From an uncultured Microbacterium sp. (lineage in GTDB: Bacteria; Actinomycetota; Actinomycetes; Actinomycetales; Microbacteriaceae), in NCBI RefSeq assembly GCF_900078385.1, contig NZ_FLQR01000006.1, positions 434,001-498,000 on the forward strand: a stretch of DNA of 64,000 nucleotides, written 5' to 3'. The notes below the pieces were generated by a model that saw only the letters and a list, made by a program, of their open reading frames with translations, searched no databases and was not told where the DNA came from. Position 1 is the stretch's first letter, and every line of letters begins with the position of its first letter. The position numbers were made by a program, and so were the translations under genes. Positions 51,801 through 60,451 of this stretch are shown here, piece after piece.

Positions 51801-54230
51801 TCAGTCGGCGGCGACGACCTCGATGACGGCGGATGCCGAAGCGAGCCCGCCGGCGTGCACTGTGACGGTGATCTCTCCGACGCCGGCGGGACGCACGATG
51901 GCGAGCGCCCGCCCGTCGTAGGTGGTGACGGCGGGTCCGGCGAACGACTCGGTCGTCCGGGCGCGCGCCGAGCCGATGCCCGCGAGCTCGCCCGGGCCGT
52001 CGATCTCGACGGTGAGGAGCCGGTCGGCGTCCCCGACGACGAGGCCGTCGTCTCCCTCGATCCGCAGACCGACGTAGGCGAGCCCATCCGTCGGGATGCG
52101 CTCGGACTCGGCCTGCGCGACGAGGCGCGGGGCACCGCCGGCGGTCCGGAGTCGCGCGCGGCCGACCTCGCGTCCGTCGTCCAGAGCCACGGCGACGAGC
52201 TCCCCCGGGTGGTATTCCGTCTCGAACCGCGCGACGAGCGGCCTCGTGCCGCCCACCGCGACGCGTCCGAGCACGACGCCGTCGCGGCGCAGCTCCACCT
52301 CGTCGGCCGCGGCGTACACGTCGACGGTCACGGGCGCACCGGGTGCGACGTCCCAGGTCCACGACGCCACGACGTCGTCCCACGACCACGGGGTCTTGGC
52401 GACGGGGCGGCCGTGGTGCTGCGGCCGGTGCACCGCGAACGCGGGCTCGGTGCGGAGGCCGTACGCGAGCTCGCGGTAGTGCGAGGCCGGTGTGCGGTGG
52501 CCCGTGATGTCGATGTCGCCGCACTGGGCGAGGAGGTACGGGAACGGCCCCGCCGTGCCGGTGGGCTCGTAGCCCGGCGTGTCGGTGTAGTCGACGCGGC
52601 CGATGCCGGCCTCGCCGATGTAGTCCCAGCCCGTCCAGGTGAAGTCGCCGATGACGTGCGGGAAGCGGCGCACATCGCGCCAAAGTCCCGCGATCTTGTC
52701 GGGGAACGTCTCCGATCCCACGATGATGCGGTTCGGGAACAGGTCCGCGTCCAGCCCGTACCGCGAATCGGCGTAGTTGAAGCCGACGACGTCCAGGACG
52801 GCGGCGGACTCCTCGGTCGAGTCGCTGACGAGCACGGAGGCGTTCGCGAGGGCCATCTGCTCGCCCATGTCGGCCATCATCGTGTTCGGGTCGGCCTCCG
52901 CCAGTTCGCCGAGGACCTCCCGCATCCGGCCGATATTCGCGATGATCCCGTTGATCCCGTTCGTCACGAACCGCGTCGGGTCGAGGCGGCGGAACTCCTC
53001 CGCGAGGCGGCGGCTCCACGTGGCGCCGTGCGGCGTCGCGAGCTCGAGGATCTCGTTGCCGATGGAGTACAGCACGACGCTCGGGTGGTTGAGGTCCTTC
53101 GCGACGAGCGCGGCGACGTCCTGCGGCCACCGCGTGTCGAAGCCGATCGAGGCGTCGAAGCCGGTCTTGGCTTTCGTCCACACGTCGGTGAGCTCGTCCA
53201 TGACGAGGAGGCCATGGCGATCGCAGGCATCCAGGAGCGCCCGGCTCGCGGGATTGTGCGCGCTGCGGATCGCGTTGAACCCGGCCTCCTTGAGCCGGCG
53301 CACCTTGCGGTCCTCGGCCCAGGGGTGCGTGATCGCGCCCAGCGGCCCGTTGTCGTGGTGCACGCACGCGCCCCGCAGGTCGACGGTCTCGCCGTTGATG
53401 CGCAGGCCGTGGACGGTGTCGAGCTGCAGCGTGCGGATGCCGAACCGCACGGCATCCTCGTCGATCCTGCCGCCGTCCTGATCGTCGAGGGCGACCGTCA
53501 GCGCGTGGAGGGCCGGGGCCTCCGGGCCCCACAGCTCCGGCGCGGCGACCTGCAGGCGCGCGCGCGCCACGGCCTCCTCGCCCGGGAGCACGGTGACCGG
53601 CGCCGAGCCCTGCGCGACGGCGGCACCGGACGGATCCTGGACCGTCCATGCCAGGCGGAGGGTGCGCGTATGCCGCGTCGCGTTCCGGACGCGCGTCTGC
53701 ACCGCGACGATCGCGCGCTCGGCGTCGACGTCGGGAGTCGTGACGACGGTGCCGTCGAGGACCAGGTGGACCGGATCGGCGACGACGAGGTGCACGGGCC
53801 GGTAGATGCCGCCGCCGGTGTACCAGCGGCTGTCCTTGTGGACGCGGGCCTCGACCGTGACCGTGTTGGCCTCTCCGAAGCGCAGGAACGCGTCGGCGTC
53901 GACGGTGAAGGCGGCGTAGCCGTTCGGCTGGTGGGCGGCGAAGTCTCCGTTGATGTACACCGTGGCGTCTCGGTACACGCCCTCGAACTCGATCTGCACG
54001 GTCTTCTCGCGCCAGTCGGCCGGCACGTCGAAGGTCTTGGCGTACTCGAAGACACCGCCTGGGAGGTAGCCCGCGTGCACGCCCTGCGGGCTGTCCGGCG
54101 AGCGCGGCAGGTCGCGGAGCGCGTCGTGCGGGATCGCCACGGGCACGGCGGCGGTGGCGTCGTCGCGGCTCTCGAAGGCCCCGAGCTTGGGGCCGACGGT
54201 CCAGCCGTCGCCGAAGGGGAGGCGGTTCAT
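51801..54230 (-). CDS. Beta-galactosidase-like glycoside hydrolase, GH2
   Basis: 809 residues: an N-terminal sugar-binding jelly roll (about 1-150, with GVYRDATVYINGDF), an immunoglobulin-like domain, a TIM barrel from about 260, and C-terminal beta domains ending in an Ig-like module. The acid/base is Glu393 in YSIGNEIL and the nucleophile Glu507 in IIVGSETFP. The overall layout matches the DUF4982-containing GH2 group, mostly beta-galactosidases. No signal peptide. ATG 54230 overlaps the tetR stop by 4 bp, so it is co-transcribed with the regulator and follows the Dpp importer locus. Confidence 0.92.
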   Translation of the reverse strand: MNRLPFGDGWTVGPKLGAFESRDDATAAVPVAIPHDALRDLPRSPDSPQGVHAGYLPGGVFEYAKTFDVPADWREKTVQIEFEGVYRDATVYINGDFAAHQPNGYAAFTVDADAFLRFGEANTVTVEARVHKDSRWYTGGGIYRPVHLVVADPVHLVLDGTVVTTPDVDAERAIVAVQTRVRNATRHTRTLRLAWTVQDPSGAAVAQGSAPVTVLPGEEAVARARLQVAAPELWGPEAPALHALTVALDDQDGGRIDEDAVRFGIRTLQLDTVHGLRINGETVDLRGACVHHDNGPLGAITHPWAEDRKVRRLKEAGFNAIRSAHNPASRALLDACDRHGLLVMDELTDVWTKAKTGFDASIGFDTRWPQDVAALVAKDLNHPSVVLYSIGNEILELATPHGATWSRRLAEEFRRLDPTRFVTNGINGIIANIGRMREVLGELAEADPNTMMADMGEQMALANASVLVSDSTEESAAVLDVVGFNYADSRYGLDADLFPNRIIVGSETFPDKIAGLWRDVRRFPHVIGDFTWTGWDYIGEAGIGRVDYTDTPGYEPTGTAGPFPYLLAQCGDIDITGHRTPASHYRELAYGLRTEPAFAVHRPQHHGRPVAKTPWSWDDVVASWTWDVAPGAPVTVDVYAAADEVELRRDGVVLGRVAVGGTRPLVARFETEYHPGELVAVALDDGREVGRARLRTAGGAPRLVAQAESERIPTDGLAYVGLRIEGDDGLVVGDADRLLTVEIDGPGELAGIGSARARTTESFAGPAVTTYDGRALAIVRPAGVGEITVTVHAGGLASASAVIEVVAAD

Positions 54231-54928
54231 CGCGCGGGCTCCGCGTCGAGCGCGGCATCGGGCTCCGCGTCGAGCTCCACCGTAGGCATGGGTGCCGGAT
54301 CCCAGTCGATGTCCACGAACGGGGTGAAGAGGTTCCGCAGTTCCTCGGCCATGTCCACGACGTCCCGGTCGTAGAGCCACTGCACCTGCAGCCCGTCCAT
54401 CATCGCGATGATCGTGACGGCCGCGCGCTCCGGTGTCATGCCGGCTTTGAGCCGGCCCTCGACGGCGAGGTGACCGAAAGCGCGTGCGATGTTCCCGCGC
54501 GTGTACTCGTAGCGGCGGATGAAGTAGTCGTGGGCGGGATGGTCGGGCGAGGTGGCCTCGGCGGAGAGCGTGCAGTACAGCTCCACGACCCCGGGCAGCG
54601 AGGCGTTGTGCGCCGCGAGCTGCACGAGCCCGCGCAAGACGGCGGCCCCGTCCTCGGACTCGATGGGGACCGTCTCCCGTGCGCGATCGTCGCGCCGCTC
54701 GAGAACGGCTTCGAGAAGCGCCACCTTGTTGCGGAAGTGATGCAGGAGCCCGGCCTCGCTCATCCCCACCTTGGTCGCGATCTCCCGCAGGGAGCCCGCG
54801 CGGTAACCGGACTGCGCGAACACCTCGAGCGCGGCATCCAGGATCGCCTGTCGCGTCGCCTCCGTCTTGGCGTACTCGCCGCGTCGTCGGCGCTGCGGGC
54901 GCGTGCTGGTGTCCGTCATCGTGCTCAC
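54227..54928 (-). CDS. TetR-family transcriptional regulator
   Basis: 233 residues. The N-terminal helix-turn-helix SLREIATKVGMSEAGLLHHFRNKVALLEAVL lies near residues 47-77; the ligand domain resembles the TetR_C group. The C-terminus has an Asp/Ala/Glu-Pro repeat (DAEPDAALDAEP). GTG 54928 is preferred because AGGAGG lies 6 nt upstream; nearby ATGs at 54934 and 54919 are alternatives. It is divergent from the Dpp-type importer; two CTAG-type palindromes lie between. Confidence 0.9.
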   Translation of the reverse strand: MSTMTDTSTRPQRRRRGEYAKTEATRQAILDAALEVFAQSGYRAGSLREIATKVGMSEAGLLHHFRNKVALLEAVLERRDDRARETVPIESEDGAAVLRGLVQLAAHNASLPGVVELYCTLSAEATSPDHPAHDYFIRRYEYTRGNIARAFGHLAVEGRLKAGMTPERAAVTIIAMMDGLQVQWLYDRDVVDMAEELRNLFTPFVDIDWDPAPMPTVELDAEPDAALDAEPAR

Positions 54929-54998
54929 CATCATCCTCCTCCGGACGCCGACGTCGGTGTCCGGTGCGACCTAGTCTGCACGCGGAGATAACGAAAAC

Positions 54999-55043
54999 CT
55001 AGCGATCGCTAGAATTTTCCTGTGAAAACCTAGTACTCGCTAG
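54999..55043. promoter_or_regulatory. TetR operators between tetR-GH2 and the Dpp operon
   Basis: Perfect palindrome CTAGCGATCGCTAG (54999-55012) and variant CTAGTACTCGCTAG (55030-55043), each preceded by AAAAC, centres 31 bp apart (about three helical turns). A further half site GCTAGCG follows at 55052. The AT-rich spacer is the only such stretch in the locus and must hold the promoters. Confidence 0.75.
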
Positions 55044-55109
55044 TAATTGGTGCTAGCGTCCTCGGCCAGAGGCGATCCGCAGGGGTATCGCCCCGAGAAG
55101 GGACCAAGG

Positions 55110-56651
55110 ATGTTCCGTTTGAAGGCCACAGCAGCCCTCGCGATCGCCGCAGCCCTCGTTCTGACCGGCTGCGCCGGCGGGACGGGCGACACCAGCGGCG
55201 ACGGCGACGGCGAAGGCACCGGTCGAGGAGACCGTCTGACACTGATCTCGATCCTCGCCCCCACCAGCTATGACGTCGGCCAGGGCGCTGAGTACGGCAA
55301 CCGCAGCCCGTTCTTCCAGGCCGTGTTCGACACACTGCTGCAGAAGGACGCGTCCGGCGAACTGCAGCCGTGGATCGCCACCGACTGGTCGTACAACGAG
55401 GACAACACCGTCCTCACCCTCACGCTCCGCGACGACGTCGAGTTCACCGACGGCACCCCGCTGGACGCCGAGGCGGTCGTGGCGAGCATGGAGCGCTTCC
55501 GCGACGGCACGTCGCCGCAGGCCGCCACGATGCTCGGCAAGGAGTTCGCCGCCGTCGACGCCACCACCGTGACCATCACGACGCCGGCACCCGACCCGTC
55601 CCTCGTGAACCTCCTCTCGATCGCGCCGGGCCTCATCCAGGCGCCGTCGTCGTTCGACGACGCGGATGCAGCCACGGAGCCGGTCGGCTCGGGCCCGTAC
55701 ATCTTCGACGCCGCCTCGTCCGTCACCGGCACGACGTACAACTACACCGCGAACCCGGACTACTGGAACGCCGACGCGATCAAGTACGACAACCTCACGA
55801 TCAACGTGATGGAGGACACCACCGCCATCATCAACGCCGTCAAGGCGGGCGAGGCCAACGGCGCCAAGATCGCCGACAACAGCACGATCACCGAGGTCGA
55901 GGGCGCGGGCTGGACGATTGCAGCCAACGAGCTGGACTTCCAGGGTCTGCTGCTGTTCGACCGTGGCGGCACCATGGCCCCCGAGCTCGGCGACGTCAAG
56001 GTGCGCCAGGCGATCAACATGGCGTTCGACCGCGAAGCGCTGCTCCAGTCGCTGCAGTCCGGCTACGGCACCGTGACCGAGCAGGTCTTCCCGACGACCT
56101 CGGTCGCCTACGACGAGGCCCTCGACAGCACCTACGAGTACGACCCCGAGGGCGCCAAGGACCTCCTCGCCGACGCGGGCTACCCGGACGGCTTCTCGCT
56201 CGACATGATGTCCACGCCCGCGTTCCAGACGACGTTCGACCTGGTCGCGCAGCAGCTGGCCGACATCGGCATCGACGTCAACTACACCGACCCGGGCACC
56301 GGCAACTTCATCACCGACATGCTCGCGCCGAAGTACGCGGCGACGTGGATGGCGCTGGAGCAGAACCCGGACTGGCAGCTGATCAACTTCATGATCGCTC
56401 CGAGCGCCACCTTCAACCCGTTCAAGTACCAGGACGACACGGTGGACGGCTACATCGAGACGATCCAGCTCGGCACGCCCGAGGAGTCGGATGAGGCGCT
56501 GAAGGCGCTGAACGCCTACCTCGTCGAGCAGGCCTGGTTCGCACCGTTCTTCCGGGTACAGGGTTCGTACGCGGTCGACGCGAACACGAACCTGGACTTC
56601 TGGCCGACGAACGCCTACCCGTCGATCTTCGACTTCTCGCCGAAGAACTGA
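55110..56651 (+). CDS. Dpp/Opp-type ABC transporter substrate-binding lipoprotein
   Basis: 513-residue SBP family 5 protein. The signal peptide MFRLKATAALAIAAALVL leads to the lipobox LTGC (Cys21), then a Gly/Asp/Thr-rich linker. Blocks LTLTLRDDVEFTDGTPLDAEAVV, PVGSGPYIF, VRQAINMAFDREAL and AKDLLADAGYPDGF are diagnostic. Although the family often binds peptides, members next to glycosidases can bind oligosaccharides. Adjacent GH2 and GH3 genes point to beta-linked oligosaccharides. Confidence 0.95.
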   Translation: MFRLKATAALAIAAALVLTGCAGGTGDTSGDGDGEGTGRGDRLTLISILAPTSYDVGQGAEYGNRSPFFQAVFDTLLQKDASGELQPWIATDWSYNEDNTVLTLTLRDDVEFTDGTPLDAEAVVASMERFRDGTSPQAATMLGKEFAAVDATTVTITTPAPDPSLVNLLSIAPGLIQAPSSFDDADAATEPVGSGPYIFDAASSVTGTTYNYTANPDYWNADAIKYDNLTINVMEDTTAIINAVKAGEANGAKIADNSTITEVEGAGWTIAANELDFQGLLLFDRGGTMAPELGDVKVRQAINMAFDREALLQSLQSGYGTVTEQVFPTTSVAYDEALDSTYEYDPEGAKDLLADAGYPDGFSLDMMSTPAFQTTFDLVAQQLADIGIDVNYTDPGTGNFITDMLAPKYAATWMALEQNPDWQLINFMIAPSATFNPFKYQDDTVDGYIETIQLGTPEESDEALKALNAYLVEQAWFAPFFRVQGSYAVDANTNLDFWPTNAYPSIFDFSPKN

Positions 56652-56657
56652 CCCGCC

Positions 56658-56694
56658 TCCGGCCGTCCGGGCAGCGAATGCCCGGGCGGCCGGA
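56658..56694 (+). other. Strong hairpin between binding-protein and permease genes
   Basis: A 16-bp stem with one G-T pair (56658-56673 with 56679-56694) and a 5-nt loop, beginning 6 bp after the binding-protein stop. There is no T-run. It matches the hairpin at 24278-24307 in position and form, so partial termination or mRNA 3'-end protection is likely. Confidence 0.7.
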
Positions 56695-56717
56695 ACCCAC
56701 ACCATCGGGAAGCGACC

Positions 56718-57659
56718 ATGCTTGCATTCATCCTCCGTCGCCTGCTGTCCGGCGTCGTCCTCATCGCGGTGATCTCGTTCCTCGCGTTCATGCTCCTCTA
56801 CATGGGCGGCGGCGACATCGCCCGCCGCATCCTCGGTGAGAACGCGACCGCCGAGACCGTCGCCAAGAAGACCGAGCAGCTCGGCCTGAACCGGCCGCTC
56901 CTCGTGCAGTACGGCGACTGGATCACCTCCGCCTTCACCGGCGACCTCGGGCGCAGCTGGTTCACGGGCGAACTGGTCACCGTCGGGGTCACCAACCGGC
57001 TCGCGGTGACGCTCTCGCTCGTCATCGGCACCACCGTGATCTCAGCCATCCTCTCCGTCATCCTGGGCGTCCTCGCAGCGCGGCGGGGCGGCGCGGTCGA
57101 CGGCACGATCCAGACCGTCTCGCTCATCGGGTTCGCCATCCCCGGCTTCCTCATCGCGCTCTTCCTCGTGCTGATCTTCGCGATCAACCTCGGCTGGTTC
57201 AAGGCCACCGGGTACATACCGATAGGCACCTCCTTCACCGGCTGGCTCTCCTCCGTGACGCTTCCGATCGTGGCGCTGTCCATCGGCGCGATCGCGACGG
57301 TCGCCGCCCAGGTGCGCGGCTCCGTCATCGACGCGATGTCCCGCGACTACGTCCGCACGCTCCGCTCCCGCGGCCTCGGCGCCGGATCGGTCATCTACAA
57401 GCACGTCCTCCGCAACGCCGGCGGCCCCGCGCTCGCCGTCCTCGCGGTCCAGTTCGTCGGGCTCCTCGGCGGCGCCGTGGTCGTCGAGCAGATCTTCGCC
57501 ATCCCCGGGATGGGCCAGCTCACGGTCCGCGCCGGCAGCCTCGGCGACATCCCCGTCGTGATGGGCCTCGTGATCGCGTTCGCGATCATCGTGATCGTCG
57601 TCAACCTCCTGATCGACCTCGCCCAAGCAGCTCTCAACCCGAAGGTGCGACTGTCATGA
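56718..57659 (+). CDS. ABC transporter permease (DppB-like)
   Basis: 313 residues with six transmembrane helices. It begins MLAFILRRLLSGVVLIAVIS, the standard DppB start; GLNRPLLVQYGDWITSAFTGDLGRS is the periplasmic loop; the EAA region is DYVRTLRSRGLGAGSVIYKHVLRN. The stop overlaps the next start by 4 bp. It pairs with the permease half of the downstream fusion protein. Confidence 0.96.
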   Translation: MLAFILRRLLSGVVLIAVISFLAFMLLYMGGGDIARRILGENATAETVAKKTEQLGLNRPLLVQYGDWITSAFTGDLGRSWFTGELVTVGVTNRLAVTLSLVIGTTVISAILSVILGVLAARRGGAVDGTIQTVSLIGFAIPGFLIALFLVLIFAINLGWFKATGYIPIGTSFTGWLSSVTLPIVALSIGAIATVAAQVRGSVIDAMSRDYVRTLRSRGLGAGSVIYKHVLRNAGGPALAVLAVQFVGLLGGAVVVEQIFAIPGMGQLTVRAGSLGDIPVVMGLVIAFAIIVIVVNLLIDLAQAALNPKVRLS

Positions 57660-59521
57660 CCGCCATCGCCGTTCCTCCCGCCGTCCCCGTCGCGCCGGTG
57701 CGCGTCGCCCTGTGGCGCCGCCTCGTCAAGCGCCCCCTCGGGATCGGGTCGTTCGTCTTCCTCGCGCTCGTGGTCCTCCTGGCGATCGTGGGGCCGCTGA
57801 TCGCCCCGCAGGACCCGAACTACGCCGACATCCGCAACGTGCTCGCGGGCCCCAGCGGCGAGCACCTCCTCGGCACCGACGGCAGCGGGCGCGACGTGCT
57901 CTCCCGGCTGCTGACCGCCACACAGACGAGCGTCATCGCGGCGCTCCTCGCGGTCGTCGTCGCGATCGTGCTCGGCGTCGTCAGCGGTCTGATCGCCGGC
58001 TACTACCAGGGCTGGTTCAACACCGTCGCGACGTGGGTCACCGAGCTGAACATGGCGCTCCCGGGCATCGTCGTCCTGCTCGCGGCGCGCGCCGTGCTCG
58101 GACCATCGGTCTGGATCTCGATGCTCATCTTCGGCGTCCTGCTCGCCCCCGCGTTCTACCGCCTCGTCTACGCCGCAGTCACGGCGGTCCGCGGCGAGCT
58201 GTACGTCGACGCGGCCCGCGTCTCGGGGCTCAGCGACACCCGCATCATCGGGCGGCACGTCCTGTCGGTCGTGCGGGCGCCGATCATCATCCAGGCTGCG
58301 ATCATCGCCGGCATCGCGATCGCGATCCAGTCGGGACTCGAGTTCCTCGGCCTGGGCGACGTCAACGTCCCCACGTGGGGCTCGATGCTCACCGACGGCT
58401 TCAAGAACATCTACAAGACGCCCGTCCTGATGATCTGGCCGTCGCTCGCGATCGCCCTCACCTGCATCGCCCTCACGCTGCTCGCCAACGTCATGCGCGA
58501 CGAGCTGGAGCGGACCGTGTCGGTGCGACGCAAGCGCCGCCGGGTCGTCACCACCGCGACCGGCTCGATCGCGGCCGTCACCACCTCGATGTCCATGAGC
58601 GGCGGAGAGCCGCTCGTCGACACGGACGAACCGCCCGTGTTCGAGAACAGCGCGGTCATCGTCCACAAGGACGACGCGCGCAGCAAGGCGAGCGAGAAGG
58701 TCCTCGAGGTGCGCGACCTGCACGTCGGCTACGACCAGCCGAACGGCTCGCACATCGAGGTCGTCCACGGCGTCTCCCTCGACATCCGCCGCGGCGAGGT
58801 GCACGGGCTCATCGGCGAGTCCGGGTCGGGCAAGACCCAGACGGCGTTCGCCGTGCTCGGCCTGCTGCCGCGCGGCGGACACGTCACGGGCGGGTCGATC
58901 ATGTACGAGGGGATCGAGCTGGCCGACTCGGACGAGTCCGTCTACGGGCGGGTGCGCGGCAAGCGCATCGGCTACATCCCGCAGGAGCCGATGAGCAACC
59001 TCGACTCGTCGTTCACGATCGGCAGCCAGCTCGTCGAGCCGCTGCGCAAGAACCTCGGCCTGTCGAAGAAGGCGGCGACGCAGCGCTCCCTGGAGCTCCT
59101 GGACCGCGTCGGGATCCCGAACCCGAAGCGCACCTTCGACGCGTACCCGTTCGAGGTGTCCGGCGGCATGGCGCAGCGCGTCCTGATCGCCGGGGCCGTC
59201 TCGACCGACCCCGACCTCATCATCGCCGACGAGCCGACCACGGCTCTGGATGTGACGGTGCAGGCCGAGGTGCTCGACCTGCTGCGCTCGCTGCAGGCCG
59301 AGCGTCACATGGCGATGCTGCTCGTCACGCACAACTTCGGCGTCGTCGCCGACCTGTGCGACCACGTGACCGTCATGCAGAACGGCCTGTTCGTCGAGCA
59401 GGGCCCCGTCCGCGCGATCTTCCACGACGCGCAGCACCCGTACACCCGTGCCCTGCTGGACGCGATCCTCGACGAGGGTCCCGCCCGTCCGGCACTGTCC
59501 ACGAAGGGAGCGGGAGCATGA
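57656..59521 (+). CDS. ABC transporter fused permease (DppC-like) and ATP-binding protein (DppD-like)
   Basis: 621 residues. Residues 1-290 form a DppC-type permease (RPLGIGSFVFLALVVLLAIVG; loop GTDGSGRDVLSRLL; EAA region DAARVSGLSDTRIIGRHVL). A 60-residue Ser/Thr/charged linker follows, then an ATPase with Walker A GESGSGKT (387-394), signature EVSGGMAQRV and Walker B LIIADEPTTALDV. The fusion is in-frame and is known from other actinobacteria. It is overlapped by 4 bp on both sides by operon neighbours. Confidence 0.96.
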   Translation: MTAIAVPPAVPVAPVRVALWRRLVKRPLGIGSFVFLALVVLLAIVGPLIAPQDPNYADIRNVLAGPSGEHLLGTDGSGRDVLSRLLTATQTSVIAALLAVVVAIVLGVVSGLIAGYYQGWFNTVATWVTELNMALPGIVVLLAARAVLGPSVWISMLIFGVLLAPAFYRLVYAAVTAVRGELYVDAARVSGLSDTRIIGRHVLSVVRAPIIIQAAIIAGIAIAIQSGLEFLGLGDVNVPTWGSMLTDGFKNIYKTPVLMIWPSLAIALTCIALTLLANVMRDELERTVSVRRKRRRVVTTATGSIAAVTTSMSMSGGEPLVDTDEPPVFENSAVIVHKDDARSKASEKVLEVRDLHVGYDQPNGSHIEVVHGVSLDIRRGEVHGLIGESGSGKTQTAFAVLGLLPRGGHVTGGSIMYEGIELADSDESVYGRVRGKRIGYIPQEPMSNLDSSFTIGSQLVEPLRKNLGLSKKAATQRSLELLDRVGIPNPKRTFDAYPFEVSGGMAQRVLIAGAVSTDPDLIIADEPTTALDVTVQAEVLDLLRSLQAERHMAMLLVTHNFGVVADLCDHVTVMQNGLFVEQGPVRAIFHDAQHPYTRALLDAILDEGPARPALSTKGAGA

Positions 59522-60366
59522 GCGCTCCACTGCTCGAGGTCAAGGATCTCGTCGTCGAGTACCCCGGCAAGGGCTTCCGGGCCGAGCCGTTCCGCGCGCT
59601 GAAGGGCGTCTCGCTCGACATCCTGCCGGGCGAGACCGTGGGCCTCGTCGGCGAGTCCGGCTCGGGCAAGACGACGCTCGGGCGCGCCGCGCTCGGCCTC
59701 GCGCCCGTCACCGAGGGGACGATCCACTACGACGGCAAGGACATCTCGCACCTCGCCCGGCGTCAGCGCCGCGCGCTGAGCTCCGAGATCCAGGTTGTCT
59801 TCCAGGACCCGTACTCCTCGCTGAACCCGTCGATGACGATCGAGCAGATCCTCGCCGAGCCGCTCACGGTCGCAGGGGTCAGCTCCACCGAGGCGAAGTC
59901 GCGGGTCCGCGACCTGCTCGACCAGGTGGGACTCCCCGCGGATGCGCGCAGCCGGCTGCCGCGCGAGTTCTCCGGCGGACAGCGGCAGCGCGTCGCGATC
60001 GCCCGGGCCCTGGCCCTGCGACCCCGGCTCATCGTGTGCGACGAGCCCGTCTCGGCGCTCGACCTCTCCACGCAGGCGCGGGTCCTCGACCTCTTCATCG
60101 AGATCCAGGAGCGCACCGGCGTCGCCTACCTGTTCGTGACGCACGACCTCGCCGTCGTCCGCCACATCAGCCACCGGGTCGCGGTCATGTACCGCGGCGA
60201 GATCGTCGAGTACGGCGACGGCGAGCGCGTCACCTCGCGGCCCGAGCACCCCTACACGCAGCGCCTCTTCATGGCGGCGCCCGTGCCCGATCCGGACAAG
60301 CAGGAGGAGCGTCGCATCGCGCGGCGCGCCCTCCTGGACTCCGAGGCCGCCCAGGGCGCGGCCTGA
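59518..60366 (+). CDS. ABC transporter ATP-binding protein (DppF-like)
   Basis: 282 residues. Walker A GESGSGKTT, Q-loop VFQDPYSSLNP, signature EFSGGQRQRVAIARAL, Walker B LIVCDEPVSALDL and H-loop VTHDLAVV. The C-terminal HPYTQRLFMAAPVPDP is the oligopeptide/dipeptide family extension. ATG 59518 overlaps the fusion gene by 4 bp. It forms the second nucleotide-binding domain of the importer. Confidence 0.97.
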   Translation: MSAPLLEVKDLVVEYPGKGFRAEPFRALKGVSLDILPGETVGLVGESGSGKTTLGRAALGLAPVTEGTIHYDGKDISHLARRQRRALSSEIQVVFQDPYSSLNPSMTIEQILAEPLTVAGVSSTEAKSRVRDLLDQVGLPADARSRLPREFSGGQRQRVAIARALALRPRLIVCDEPVSALDLSTQARVLDLFIEIQERTGVAYLFVTHDLAVVRHISHRVAVMYRGEIVEYGDGERVTSRPEHPYTQRLFMAAPVPDPDKQEERRIARRALLDSEAAQGAA

Positions 60367-60381
60367 CCCCTCGCCCCACCG

Positions 60382-60403
60382 GGGCCGCGCACCGGCGCGG
60401 CCC
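60382..60403 (+). terminator. Possible terminator or attenuator hairpin after the Dpp operon
   Basis: A 9-bp perfect stem (GGGCCGCGC at 60382-60390, GCGCGGCCC at 60395-60403) with a 4-nt loop, but no T-run. It lies between the ATPase and GH3 genes, so it may only lower read-through. Confidence 0.4.
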
Positions 60404-60451
60404 GCCCTCCCCCGCGCACCGCGCGCCCCATCCCCAGCCATTGGAGTCCTC

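Noticed and set aside
57656..59521. Assembly artefact joining a permease and an ATPase
   Set aside because: The linker is in-frame with normal composition, both flanking genes overlap by 4 bp, and such DppC-DppD fusions are known in actinobacteria.
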